Below, piece after piece: positions 38,186 to 49,346 of a stretch of 64,000 nucleotides of DNA (its first letter is position 1; each line of letters opens with the position of its first letter). This DNA is from Sulfuricella sp. GTDB taxonomy: Bacteria; Pseudomonadota; Gammaproteobacteria; Burkholderiales; Sulfuricellaceae. The position numbers were made by a program, and so were the translations under genes. The DNA lies in assembly GCA_028713975.1 (NCBI GenBank), contig JAQTNE010000006.1:98614-162613 (forward strand). The letters are read 5' to 3'. Below the pieces are notes generated by a model. It was not told the DNA's origin. It searched no databases and saw nothing but the letters and a program-made list of their open reading frames with translations.

Positions 38186-39412
38186 TTAGTTGAGCATTCC
38201 GGAGAAAGGGAGGAATTTAACGACCTCACCGCGCCGGATTGGGGTGTTTTCGGCAATTTCAACCAAACCATCCGCCCAAGTGGTGGAGGTCAGCACGCCG
38301 GAACCTTGGTTAGGGTAAAGCTGGGCGCTAACTACGCCATCGTCCGCCATGTGCAAACGGGCGCGCAGAAATTCGCGGCGCTTGTCGGGTTTCGGCCAGT
38401 CGAAATCCGCTTTCAGCGAGAAAATCTGCGGGGCGGTGGATGCCACGCCCTGGCTACGCAAGATGAATGGCCGCACAAACAGACAGAAAGTGACAAAGGC
38501 TGAAACCGGGTTACCCGGCAGGCCGATAAACGGCACTTTATCCACTGTGCCAAAGGCCAGCGGTTTGCCCGGCTTGATCGCGATTTTCCACAGATCAAGC
38601 ACTCCTGCCGATTCCACTGCGGCCTTGACATGGTCTTCCTCACCTACGGAAACGCCGCCGCTGGTGATGATCAGGTCTGCCCCGGCTGCGGCTTCCTTGA
38701 GCACCTTCACGGTGGCAGCAAAGTCGTCCGGCACGATGCCAAGGTCAACGATGTCACAGCCCAGCGCCTGGAGCAGGCCGACCAGCACGAAGCGGTTGGA
38801 ATTGTAGATATGGCCGGGTTTGAGCGGTTCCCCCGGCATCACGATTTCATTGCCGGTAAAGAAGGTGGCAACTTTCAGTTTATGGTAAACCGGCAGGGCG
38901 GCGATACCGACCGACGCGGCCAGCCCCATTTCCTGCGGGCGCAGCCGAATGCCGGCAGGAAGAACCTCGGCTCCGACACTAATATCCTCGCCGGCCCGGC
39001 GGATGTTTTCGCCCATTCTGGGCGGCTTGTTGATTGTTACCATGTCGCCCTCGGCGCTGCAATTTTCCTGCATCACCACCGCATCGCAGCCTGCCGGCAC
39101 CGGTGCCCCGGTGAAAATCCGGGCTGCGCTGCCGGTCTCCAGCGGCTGCCCGACGGTGCCAGCCGGAATGCGTTGCGCCACCCGCAGCCGGGTTGCGCCG
39201 TTCGCAACAAGGTCGGCGAGCCGCACGGCATAGCCGTCCATGGCGCTGTTATCCAGCGGCGGAACATTTATCGCCGAGGCCTGGCGTTCGGCCAGTACCC
39301 GCCCCAGTGCGTCCGCCGTGGCGATCCGCTCGATTTTGTGTGCCGGCTGCGTTCGCGCCAGCAGAAAGGATAACGCCTCGTCGGCGCTGATCATGTTCGA
39401 TTTTTTATCCAT
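38186..39412 (-). CDS. moeA: MoeA, molybdopterin molybdenumtransferase
   Basis: Inserts molybdate into adenylylated molybdopterin. About 408 residues from ATG 39412 (MDKKSNMISADEALSF). A TTG 9 nt upstream is the track's start and an ATG at 39394 is another option. Motifs include NVPPLDNSAMDGYAV, TSGGVSVGEEDHVK and IGLPGNPVSAFVTF. It overlaps mobB by 8 nt. Confidence 0.96.
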   Translation of the reverse strand: MDKKSNMISADEALSFLLARTQPAHKIERIATADALGRVLAERQASAINVPPLDNSAMDGYAVRLADLVANGATRLRVAQRIPAGTVGQPLETGSAARIFTGAPVPAGCDAVVMQENCSAEGDMVTINKPPRMGENIRRAGEDISVGAEVLPAGIRLRPQEMGLAASVGIAALPVYHKLKVATFFTGNEIVMPGEPLKPGHIYNSNRFVLVGLLQALGCDIVDLGIVPDDFAATVKVLKEAAAGADLIITSGGVSVGEEDHVKAAVESAGVLDLWKIAIKPGKPLAFGTVDKVPFIGLPGNPVSAFVTFCLFVRPFILRSQGVASTAPQIFSLKADFDWPKPDKRREFLRARLHMADDGVVSAQLYPNQGSGVLTSTTWADGLVEIAENTPIRRGEVVKFLPFSGMLN

Positions 39413-39908
39413 GTGATCCAAGACCTGTTTGTTGCAAGATTAATTCGATAATTTTTGCTGTTTGATCCAGCCGGAGTTGTGGCAATCGAGCTTCCACCGG
39501 AACATCACTGGCGATGGCGACAATATTCGGGTCGCCGGGAAAAAGCAAAGGTTTCCCGAGGGCAGTGCGATGGATTTCCAGCTTTGGGATGGTTTCGTTC
39601 TTGAAGCTTTCAACCAGCACCAGATCGCACGGTGCCAGCCGTCCGATCTGCTCATTCAAGCTTGGTTCTGGCTGGTTGCGCAGTTCGTGAACCAGTGCCC
39701 AGCGAAATTGCGAGGTAACCATCACTTCGCTACAGCCCGCTATGCGGTGGCGGTGTGAATCCTTGCCCGGCTGGTCGATGGCAAAGTCGTGATGGGTATG
39801 CTTGATCAGAGATACCGTTAACCCCTGCGCGACGAGCAGCGGGATCAACTGTTCGATCAAGGTGGTTTTGCCGCTGCCCGAGAAGCCCGCAAAGCCGAAA
39901 ATCTTCAT
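39405..39908 (-). CDS. mobB: MobB, molybdopterin-guanine dinucleotide biosynthesis adaptor
   Basis: GTP-binding partner in guanylation of the cofactor, implying DMSO-reductase-type molybdoenzymes in the cell. 167 residues with P-loop GFSGSGKTTLIEQL at the N-terminus and IKHTHHDFAIDQPGKDSHRHRIAG. It overlaps both neighbours (smpB by 1 nt). Confidence 0.95.
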   Translation of the reverse strand: MKIFGFAGFSGSGKTTLIEQLIPLLVAQGLTVSLIKHTHHDFAIDQPGKDSHRHRIAGCSEVMVTSQFRWALVHELRNQPEPSLNEQIGRLAPCDLVLVESFKNETIPKLEIHRTALGKPLLFPGDPNIVAIASDVPVEARLPQLRLDQTAKIIELILQQTGLGSHG

Positions 39909-40351
39909 TATTTATTCCGCATCAGGCGTTGCTTCTCGCGCTGCCAGTCTCTATCCTTCTCTGCATCGCGCTTGTCGTGCTGCTTTTTGCCCTTGGCCAG
40001 GCCGATTTCCAGTTTGATGCGACCGCGGACGAAATGCATGTCCAGCGGCACCAGCGTAAAACCGGCGCGCTCCACCTTGCCGATCAGTTTGCTGATTTCC
40101 TCGGCATGCAGCAGCAATTTTCGGGTGCGTACCGGGTCGGGAATGACGTGGGTGGATGCGGTCTGTAGCGGGCTGATGTGGCAGCCGAGCAGAAACAGTT
40201 CTCCGCCGCGGATGATGATGTAGGCTTCCTTGAGCTGGGTGCGCCCCGCACGAATGGCCTTGACCTCCCAGCCATCAAGGACGATGCCAGCTTCATACTT
40301 TTCCTCGATGAAGTAGTCGTGAAAAGCCTTTTTGTTTTGCGCGATGCTCAT
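39908..40351 (-). CDS. smpB: SmpB, tmRNA-binding protein
   Basis: Binds tmRNA for rescue of stalled ribosomes. 147 residues. N-terminal [32 protein letters not shown], middle [11 protein letters not shown] and the basic C-terminal tail [24 protein letters not shown]. It is the first gene of the minus-strand run with mob/moe genes; tmRNA itself is not in the window. Confidence 0.98.
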   Translation of the reverse strand: MSIAQNKKAFHDYFIEEKYEAGIVLDGWEVKAIRAGRTQLKEAYIIIRGGELFLLGCHISPLQTASTHVIPDPVRTRKLLLHAEEISKLIGKVERAGFTLVPLDMHFVRGRIKLEIGLAKGKKQHDKRDAEKDRDWQREKQRLMRNK

Positions 40352-40411
40352 CGGCAGGTGAGTTTCCCTTGGAAATCGTGTATTTTAACAGTTTTTGATG
40401 GCAGCAGACTG

Positions 40412-40849
40412 ATGGCGGTAGTGGAAAAGTCCGTGCTGGTTTTTTATTCGGCACGGCAAATGTTTGCGCTGGTGGACCGGGTCGAGGATTATCCGGTTTT
40501 TCTGCCTTGGTGCGACGGGACGGAAGTGCAGCGGATCAGCGACGATGTACTCGAAGCGACGGTGCATATCGACTATCTTCACGTCAGGCAGAGCTTCTCT
40601 ACCGAAAATACCCGGCAGGAGCCGAACCTGATCGAAATGAAGTTTCGTCACGGGCCGTTCAGCCACCTTGAAGGCAGTTGGCGTTTCATTGAGTTGGATG
40701 AAACGGCCTGTAAAATCGAATTCAGGCTGCATTATGAATTTTCAACCAAACTGCTGGACAAGCTGGTCAGCCCGGTTTTTGGGCATATCGCCAACAGTTT
40801 TGTCGAAGCGTTCGTTCAACGCGCGACAGTGATATATGGTGAGCCATGA
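40412..40849 (+). CDS. ratA: RatA-like START-domain protein (ubiquinone-binding/toxin RatA family)
   Basis: START/coq10-type protein; the E. coli homologue is described as binding 50S subunits, while relatives bind ubiquinone. 145 residues from ATG 40412 (MAVVEKSVLVFYSARQMFALVDRVEDYPVFLPWC); the longer track ORF runs through smpB antisense. The ratA-rnfH pair divergent from smpB is a conserved neighbourhood. ATGA overlap with rnfH. Confidence 0.94.
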   Translation: MAVVEKSVLVFYSARQMFALVDRVEDYPVFLPWCDGTEVQRISDDVLEATVHIDYLHVRQSFSTENTRQEPNLIEMKFRHGPFSHLEGSWRFIELDETACKIEFRLHYEFSTKLLDKLVSPVFGHIANSFVEAFVQRATVIYGEP

Positions 40850-41169
40850 GCGAAGAAATTTTGGTGGAAGTGGTGTATGCCCTGCCGCAAAAGCAGGAAA
40901 CACTGTCCTTGAAGGTAAGGATCGGTACGTTATTGTCGGAGGTGGTCGAGCGATCCGGCATCCTGCGGGATTTTCCGGAAATTGATCTGGCCACTGCCAA
41001 GGTGGGGATTTTTTCGAAACAGGCCGGGCTCGATACCGTGCTGCGCGATAAAGACCGGGTCGAGATCTATCGCCCGTTGATTGCCGACCCTAAAGAAATC
41101 CGTAAAAAGCGTGCGGCTGAGGGCAAAGGCGGGAAGAAAGAAGCCGGCGAGGTCGAAGTCTTGGCCTGA
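40846..41169 (+). CDS. rnfH: RnfH-family ubiquitin-like protein
   Basis: Small beta-grasp protein, often paired with ratA; function uncertain. 107 residues. EEILVEVVYALPQKQETLSLKVRIGTLLSEVVERSGIL matches the family, and the tail is Lys/Glu-rich. It ends back-to-back with the minus-strand gene that follows (no gap). Confidence 0.94.
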   Translation: MSEEILVEVVYALPQKQETLSLKVRIGTLLSEVVERSGILRDFPEIDLATAKVGIFSKQAGLDTVLRDKDRVEIYRPLIADPKEIRKKRAAEGKGGKKEAGEVEVLA

Positions 41170-41628
41170 TTATTTGCACCAGGAATCCACCGCCTGTTTT
41201 GCCTCACTGATAGCCTGGGGGCGGTCGCTGTCTTCCATGTAGACGCGTTCGCCTTTTTCATTGAATCTGGAAATGCGCTGGCCTTCCTGCAAGGCTTGTA
41301 GCTGACGTTGTGCCTGTTCGCAATTCGCTTTCGCGCGCCTGGCTTCTCCCTGATCCTTTGCCTCCTTGGCGGCGGCTTCCTCTGCCTTGACCTGGCGCTT
41401 GCGGAATTCCAGGTCTTTTTCTGCCATGCTCCGGCTCTCGCTGTCGGATGTGGCTTTGGGCAAGACCGGACTGGTCTTGATGTCCAGGGATTTTTGCGAC
41501 TTGACGGCGGCTGGTGGCGGCTGATCCGAATAATGAACCTTGCCATCGGCATCCACCCACTTGGTAACCCCGGCATACGCAGTGGCCGCCAGTGTCAGTA
41601 GCGAAAAGGCGAGCAGTGGCAGCCGCAT
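41170..41628 (-). CDS. DUF4124-type secreted protein
   Basis: Periplasmic protein of unknown role. 152 residues: signal peptide MRLPLLAFSLLTLAATAYA, then the DUF4124-like motif VTKWVDADGKVHYSDQPPPA, then a long charged helical segment rich in Lys/Glu/Ala. The start is taken at ATG 41628, with GGGTG upstream; ATG 41646 is an alternative. The track's longer ORF runs antisense through the next gene. It is preceded by a small lipoprotein gene on the same strand. Confidence 0.85.
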   Translation of the reverse strand: MRLPLLAFSLLTLAATAYAGVTKWVDADGKVHYSDQPPPAAVKSQKSLDIKTSPVLPKATSDSESRSMAEKDLEFRKRQVKAEEAAAKEAKDQGEARRAKANCEQAQRQLQALQEGQRISRFNEKGERVYMEDSDRPQAISEAKQAVDSWCK

Positions 41629-41642
41629 GGTGTTCACCCGTG

Positions 41643-41975
41643 TCATTTGGCCGGCGGATAGCTTAACTGGGCCAGCCCCAGCCGTGCCTGTTCGCTTGCT
41701 GCTTTCGCATGTTTCAGGACGGCTGCGCTGTCGGCCTTGGTGGCGGCTTCCTTCGCTTTTTTCAGGGAGTTTTCTGCGGTGGTCCACAGTGCTTTTTTGG
41801 TTCTTGCTTCTTTGATGTCTGCTTCGGCTTTGGCGAGAGCTTGCCGGGCTTCCTCTGACAGCGCCGGTTTCGCCGCTTCCGAGGTCACGGCTTCGGGTTT
41901 TACCGCGCCGCTCCCTTGGCATCCGCCGAGCAACAGGCTGCACAGGATGGCAAGCGGGATAAATTTATTGTACAT
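41643..41975 (-). CDS. Small helical lipoprotein
   Basis: 110 residues. Lipoprotein signal with lipobox LLLGGCQG, followed by an Ala/Lys/Glu-rich, probably coiled-coil region (SEEARQALAKAEADIKEARTKKALW). Not assignable to a known family; similar in flavour to periplasmic DUF4398-like helical lipoproteins. Its end overlaps the alternative start of the DUF4124 gene, so the two may be co-expressed. Confidence 0.8.
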   Translation of the reverse strand: MYNKFIPLAILCSLLLGGCQGSGAVKPEAVTSEAAKPALSEEARQALAKAEADIKEARTKKALWTTAENSLKKAKEAATKADSAAVLKHAKAASEQARLGLAQLSYPPAK

Positions 41976-42004
41976 GTGTGTCTCCTTAACTGGTTCTTGA
42001 ATTT

Positions 42005-42135
42005 GGTTAAACCCAGATTGTCCATTAGAAGCGCCGTGGTTTGATTTTTTTATAAATACCTAATTTTCGCCATTAGAAAACCACTTGGAATCGAGTGTTT
42101 TGACCTTAATATATATGGACAATCTGGGTTAAACA
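42005..42135. repeat. MITE-like element with 16-bp perfect terminal inverted repeats
   Basis: The arms AACCCAGATTGTCCAT (42010-42025) and ATGGACAATCTGGGTT (42115-42130) are exact reverse complements, and partial pairing extends outward (GGTTAAAC...). Inside is a second, smaller inverted pair (GTGGTTT / AAACCAC) and an AT-rich core. There is no ORF. Size and structure fit a non-autonomous transposable element or a long hairpin; no clear target duplication was seen. Confidence 0.65.
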
Positions 42136-42201
42136 TAGCGATTCACAATGTAACCGTCAATGGTGCAAATGTACTTTCTGAACGAGGCGGGCAAACCCAG
42201 T

Positions 42202-42230
42202 TTACCGGGGATGCCCTAAGCTTGTATAAT
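42202..42230 (+). promoter_or_regulatory. Predicted sigma70 promoter of guaB
   Basis: Perfect -10 TATAAT at 42225-42230 with a -35-like TTACCG at 42202-42207, spacing 17 nt, about 26 nt before the guaB start codon. Confidence 0.6.
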
Positions 42231-42256
42231 AATGCTTTGGTAACAAGGATAAAAAC

Positions 42257-43717
42257 ATGCGTGTTTTGCAGAAAGCACTGACCTTCGATGATGTTTTGCT
42301 GGTCCCTGCGCATTCCAATATTTTGCCCCGTGACGTGAGTCTGGCCACGAGGCTTACCCGAGAAATTTCCCTTAATATCCCCCTGATTTCTGCGGCGATG
42401 GATACCGTCACCGAGGCTCGCCTGGCGATTGCCCTGGCGCAAGAAGGCGGCATCGGCATCGTTCACAAGAACATGACCGCTGCCGCGCAGGCGGCGCAAG
42501 TGGCACGAGTTAAGCGCTTTGAGAGCGGTGTGGTAAAAGACCCGATTACCATTTCACCGGAAATGATTGTCCGGGACGTACTGGCGCTGACCCGGCTGCA
42601 CAAGATTTCCGGCCTGCCGGTGGTGGATGGCGGGCGAGTGGTGGGCATCATTACCAACCGCGATCTGCGCTTCGAAACAAAACTCGACCAGCCGATCAAA
42701 AATATCATGACCCAGCGCGACAAGCTGATCGTGGTCAAGGAAGGCGCCAGCCGCGAAGAGGCCATGGCGCTGATGCATCAATACCGTCTGGAGCGGGTGC
42801 TGGTGGTCAACAACGATTTCGAGTTGCGCGGCCTGATCACCGTCAAGGACATCCAGAAATCCACCGAACATCCGCTGGCATGCAAGGATAACCAGGGCCG
42901 GCTGAGAGTCGGCGCTGCGGTGGGCGTGGGCGAAGGTACCGAGGAGCGTGTCACCCTGCTGGCTGAAGCCGGTGTGGATGTGATCGTGGTGGATACCGCG
43001 CATGGACATTCACAAGGCGTGTTGAGCCGGGTGAAATGGGTAAAGGAAACCTTCCCGCAGGTTCAGGTGATCGGCGGCAATATAGCCACCGCGGCGGCAG
43101 GACTGGCCCTGGCCGAGCATGGCGCGGATGCGGTCAAGGTCGGCATCGGCCCAGGTTCCATCTGCACTACCCGGATCGTGGCCGGCGTCGGCGTGCCGCA
43201 AATTACGGCCATCGCCAATGTGGTGCAGGCGCTCAAGGGCAGCGGCGTACCGGTGATCGCCGATGGCGGGATACGTTATTCCGGCGATGTTGCCAAAGCG
43301 CTGGCCGCAGGTGCTGATTGCGTGATGCTGGGTGGCATGTTCGCCGGCACCGAAGAAGCGCCAGGCGAAATCGAACTGTTTCAGGGGCGTTCCTATAAGT
43401 CCTACCGCGGCATGGGGTCGCTCGGCGCCATGCAGCAGGGCTCGAAAGACCGTTACTTTCAGGAAGCCGAAGCCAACGTCGAGAAACTGGTGCCGGAAGG
43501 CATCGAAGGTCGTGTGCCCTACAAGGGCAGCGTACTGTCGGTGATTCACCAGTTGATCGGCGGGGTACGTTCAAGTATGGGCTATCTGGGTTGCTCGACC
43601 ATTGCCGAGGTACACGCCAAGGCCGAGTTCGTCGAGATCAGCTCGGCCGGCATCCGCGAGTCCCACGTTCATGACGTGCAGATCACCAAGGAAGCGCCGA
43701 ATTATCACGTTGAATAA
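42257..43717 (+). CDS. guaB: GuaB, IMP dehydrogenase
   Basis: Oxidises IMP to XMP, the committed step to GMP. 486 residues. Catalytic loop [18 protein letters not shown], two CBS domains inserted at about residues 95-205, and the flap/active-site segment [20 protein letters not shown]. It is followed by a strong terminator, then guaA. Confidence 0.98.
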   Translation: MRVLQKALTFDDVLLVPAHSNILPRDVSLATRLTREISLNIPLISAAMDTVTEARLAIALAQEGGIGIVHKNMTAAAQAAQVARVKRFESGVVKDPITISPEMIVRDVLALTRLHKISGLPVVDGGRVVGIITNRDLRFETKLDQPIKNIMTQRDKLIVVKEGASREEAMALMHQYRLERVLVVNNDFELRGLITVKDIQKSTEHPLACKDNQGRLRVGAAVGVGEGTEERVTLLAEAGVDVIVVDTAHGHSQGVLSRVKWVKETFPQVQVIGGNIATAAAGLALAEHGADAVKVGIGPGSICTTRIVAGVGVPQITAIANVVQALKGSGVPVIADGGIRYSGDVAKALAAGADCVMLGGMFAGTEEAPGEIELFQGRSYKSYRGMGSLGAMQQGSKDRYFQEAEANVEKLVPEGIEGRVPYKGSVLSVIHQLIGGVRSSMGYLGCSTIAEVHAKAEFVEISSAGIRESHVHDVQITKEAPNYHVE

Positions 43718-43730
43718 GCAGTAATAATCA

Positions 43731-43762
43731 GGGGGGTGCAGCGAGCTGCACCCCCCTTTTTT
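43731..43762 (+). terminator. Strong intrinsic terminator after guaB
   Basis: GGGGGGTGCAGC pairs with GCTGCACCCCCC (up to 12 bp with a very small loop), followed by six Ts. It lies between guaB and guaA, so guaA may depend on read-through or on its own promoter. Confidence 0.88.
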
Positions 43763-43782
43763 CATTTTAGTGCGGTGACATC

Positions 43783-46332
<2,550 letters not shown>

Positions 46333-46346
46333 GAGGCATAATCCGC

Positions 46347-47354
46347 ATGAGCACTCCCACTACTAAAATCCTTCTTGCCGGCGATATCGGCGGCACCAAG
46401 ACGCTACTACGATTATCCGAAGATGGCCGCGTGATTGCCGAGCGACGCTTCGAGAGCGCCGCTTATTCCGGCCTGGAGCCGATCATCGTCGATTTTCTGC
46501 GGGATTGCCCGGCACAGGTGGTTGCCAGCGCCTGCTTCGGCGTAGCGGGGCCGGTGGATGGCGAATCGGCAAACATCACCAACCTGCCATGGCGGATTAA
46601 TGCCGCTGCGATTCGGGCGCAATTCGGCATTCCCACGGTGCGGTTGATCAACGACTTCCAGGCGGTGGCCTATGGCATTGAAGCGCTAGGGCGGGATGAT
46701 TTGCTTACCTTGCAAGCGGGCATGCCGCTGCAACATGGCGTGCGAGCGGTGATTGGCGCCGGTACCGGCCTTGGCGAAGGCTTCATGATTTGGCGCGATG
46801 GCGGTTACGAAGCGATGCCGTCCGAAGGTAGCCATGCCGACTTCGCGCCGGTCGATGCGCGGCAAGCCGAATTGCGGCATTATCTGGCCGCACGTTTTGG
46901 TCATGTTTCCTACGAGCGTCTGGTGTCCGGCCCTGGGCTGGAAAATATTTTCAGTTTTTTGTGTGACATCGAAGGTGGCACGGCCTCAGTGGAATTGCAG
47001 GCGGCGATGCGGGAAGGCGACCCGGCGGCAGCGATTTCACGCTTCGCGCTGGGCGAAAAAGACCCTCTCGCGGCTGAGGCGCTTGATTTGTTTGTCCGCA
47101 TTTATGGCGCAGAGGCAGGTAATCTGGCGTTAAAAGTATTGGCGCGTGGCGGGGTTTACGTGGCGGGGGGGGTCGCACCGCAGATTGTCGAGAAGTTAAA
47201 GGACGGCAGTTTTCTTCAGGCATTTTCCGCCAAAGGGCGTTATGCAGAACTGCTGTCGAGTATTCCGGTTTATGTGGTGCTTAACCCCGATGTCGGGCTG
47301 CTGGGTGCGGAGTGGGTGGCAGGGCGGTTGTCGGTTTCAGCCACCGGTCAATGA
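46347..47354 (+). CDS. glk: Glucokinase
   Basis: Phosphorylates glucose with ATP. 335 residues. ATP-site GDIGGTKTLLRL, substrate region TNLPWRINAAAI and RLINDFQAVAYG, second phosphate motif AVIGAGTGLGEGF, and AGGVAPQIVEKL. Its 3' end overlaps convergent moaA by 18 nt. Confidence 0.95.
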   Translation: MSTPTTKILLAGDIGGTKTLLRLSEDGRVIAERRFESAAYSGLEPIIVDFLRDCPAQVVASACFGVAGPVDGESANITNLPWRINAAAIRAQFGIPTVRLINDFQAVAYGIEALGRDDLLTLQAGMPLQHGVRAVIGAGTGLGEGFMIWRDGGYEAMPSEGSHADFAPVDARQAELRHYLAARFGHVSYERLVSGPGLENIFSFLCDIEGGTASVELQAAMREGDPAAAISRFALGEKDPLAAEALDLFVRIYGAEAGNLALKVLARGGVYVAGGVAPQIVEKLKDGSFLQAFSAKGRYAELLSSIPVYVVLNPDVGLLGAEWVAGRLSVSATGQ

Positions 47355-48323
47355 CATGAAGCGGATGACCTGCTCGGGGTTCTCGTTGAATTCGTGGCGA
47401 TGAGGCTTGAGTTCGATGGCGGCACGGATTGCCTCTTCCAGTTCGGCGTCCGACGCACCAGCACGAAGCAAGGGACGTAATTCCAGGCTTTCATTCTGAC
47501 CCAGGCACATGAACAGCGTACCATCGACCGACAGGCGCACACGGTTGCAGGTATCGCAGAAATGTTGCGACATCGGGGTGATGAAACCGACGGTAAACGC
47601 GCCGTCGGTCGATCTCAGGTAACGCGCAGGGCCACCGCCGGCCATGACGCCGTCGATCAGCCCGAAGCGTTGTTGCAGGCGCTCCTTGACGGGTTGCAAG
47701 TCGAGGTATTGCGCGTTTCTGCCGGTGTCGCCCATCGGCATCGCCTCGATCATGCGCAGGGTGAAATCGTGCTGGATGCAGAATTCCACCATATCGTCGA
47801 TTTCGTCGTCGTTGACGCCGGCCATCACCACCATGTTGATCTTGATCGGAGCAAAACCGGCTTCTTTCGCCGCCATCAGGCCGGCCAGCACTTGGTCGAG
47901 GCAGTCGCGCCGCACGATCTGGCTGAAGCGTTCCGGTCGCAGGGAATCCAGGCTGATGTTGAGGCGCGAGATACCCGCCTGCTTGAGTTCGGCGGCATGT
48001 CTGGCAAGTTGGGTGGCGTTGGTGCTGAGCGACAGATCTTTGATGCCTTCCAATGTGCTTAATTGGTGTGCCAGTTGCGGCAGGCCACGGCGCAGCAGCG
48101 GTTCGCCGCCGGTCATTCGCACCTTGCTGACGCCCATCCGGGCAAAGGCGCCGACGACGCGTGAAATTTCATCGAAGTTGAGCCATTGCCCCGGCTCCTC
48201 AAACTCGTTGAACCCCTCCGGGATGCAGTAGGTGCAGCGCAGATCGCAGCGGTCGGTGACAGACAGGCGGAGATACTCAACGCGTCTACCAAAGCGATCC
48301 TGCAAGATGGGTTCGATGCTCAT
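47337..48323 (-). CDS. moaA: MoaA, GTP 3',8-cyclase
   Basis: Radical SAM enzyme starting molybdopterin synthesis. 328 residues. N-terminal cluster motif TDRCDLRCTYCIPEG, C-terminal second cluster (FCDTCNRVRLSVDGTLFMCLG) and the essential C-terminal Gly-Gly (SLTGG). It is separated by about 8 kb from the moaE/D-moeA-mobB operon. Confidence 0.97.
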   Translation of the reverse strand: MSIEPILQDRFGRRVEYLRLSVTDRCDLRCTYCIPEGFNEFEEPGQWLNFDEISRVVGAFARMGVSKVRMTGGEPLLRRGLPQLAHQLSTLEGIKDLSLSTNATQLARHAAELKQAGISRLNISLDSLRPERFSQIVRRDCLDQVLAGLMAAKEAGFAPIKINMVVMAGVNDDEIDDMVEFCIQHDFTLRMIEAMPMGDTGRNAQYLDLQPVKERLQQRFGLIDGVMAGGGPARYLRSTDGAFTVGFITPMSQHFCDTCNRVRLSVDGTLFMCLGQNESLELRPLLRAGASDAELEEAIRAAIELKPHRHEFNENPEQVIRFMSLTGG

Positions 48324-48433
48324 ATCAGTTTTCTGGGATTACAAAATGGGCTTATCGCGTTATGCTCATCCATTCCGGGCTGCGGCGCAATAGGTGGTTG
48401 GTAGTAGTCCCTTGGAACTATCTCTGGATATGG

Positions 48434-49099
48434 ATGAAATCGTTAAACATGGATTCAACAAATAACCCTTGCTTCTCAGATAATTGCCGAAAATGTGCAA
48501 GGTTGGCGGCGTTCCTCGATCAAGTCCGGTGTAGCCACCCCGATTATTACGCCAGGCCGGTGCCGCCATTTGGGGTCAATGATCCGCGCTTGCTGATCGT
48601 TGGTCTGGCGCCGGGCATGCATGGCGCCAACCGCACCGGCAGGCCATTTACCGGAGACTTTGCCGGTATCCTGTTGTACCGCACACTGCACAAATATGGT
48701 TTTTCCAGTGCGCCGGAATCGGTGAGCGCGACAGACGGGTTGAAATTGATTGGATGCCGCATTACCAACGCGGTCAAGTGCTTGCCGCCGCAAAACAAGC
48801 CGGAGCCGGCTGAAATCCGGCAGTGCAATGCTTATTTGGCCTGTGAAATCGCCGGCCTTGATAAAAAAGCCGTAATTCTGGCGCTGGGTACGGTGGCGCA
48901 TCAGGCGGTGCTGCGCGCACTCGAGCTCAAGCTCAAGGATTTCCCGTTCAGCCATGGGGCCGTGCATGCGCTTCCCGGCGGGGCAAGCCTGTACGACAGC
49001 TATCATTGCAGCCGCTATAATACCCAGACCAAACGTCTGACCGCTGAAATGTTCGAATCCGTGTTTGCTGAAATTCGCAATAACCTGCCAGGGAGTTAA
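48434..49099 (+). CDS. Uracil-DNA glycosylase, family 5 (UdgB)-like
   Basis: Removes uracil or deaminated bases from DNA. About 221 residues from ATG 48434 (or 48449). Motif 1 GLAPGMHGANRTGRPFTGD and motif 2 CSRYNTQTKRLT are those of family 5 enzymes, where a small residue replaces the usual catalytic Asp/Asn. N-terminal CFSDNCRKC and an internal KCLPP/QCNAY provide cysteines for a 4Fe-4S cluster. The far upstream track start is doubtful. Confidence 0.88.
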   Translation: MKSLNMDSTNNPCFSDNCRKCARLAAFLDQVRCSHPDYYARPVPPFGVNDPRLLIVGLAPGMHGANRTGRPFTGDFAGILLYRTLHKYGFSSAPESVSATDGLKLIGCRITNAVKCLPPQNKPEPAEIRQCNAYLACEIAGLDKKAVILALGTVAHQAVLRALELKLKDFPFSHGAVHALPGGASLYDSYHCSRYNTQTKRLTAEMFESVFAEIRNNLPGS

Positions 49100-49100
49100 T

Positions 49101-49286
49101 ATGCCTTACGTCAATATCCGCGTCGCCGGCACGCTCACGCGCGAGCAAAAACAAAAAATCGCCGAAGAGGTCACCGATACCCTCGAGCGCATCGCCAACA
49201 AACCGAAATCCTATACCACCATCGCCTTTGACGAGACGCCGTATGAAAACTGGGCGATTGCGGGCGAATTGCTGGACGCTAGTTGA
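49101..49286 (+). CDS. 4-oxalocrotonate tautomerase family protein
   Basis: 61 residues, the standard size. After removal of Met the catalytic Pro is N-terminal (MPYVNIRVAGTLTREQKQKIAEEVTDTL). The start is the ATG at 49101 behind GGGAG, 1 nt after the glycosylase stop; the longer track ORF is not needed. The substrate is unknown. Confidence 0.93.
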   Translation: MPYVNIRVAGTLTREQKQKIAEEVTDTLERIANKPKSYTTIAFDETPYENWAIAGELLDAS

Positions 49287-49346
49287 GTCCGGGGAAGCCA
49301 TTTAGCCGAGCCGGTCGCGCTGTTTCCCCAGCACTGAAAACAAGCC

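Noticed and set aside
41643-41943. Long N-terminal extension of the DUF4124 ORF (257 aa in the track)
   Set aside because: It runs in a second frame across the neighbouring lipoprotein gene. The signal peptide at MRLPLLAF marks the real start.
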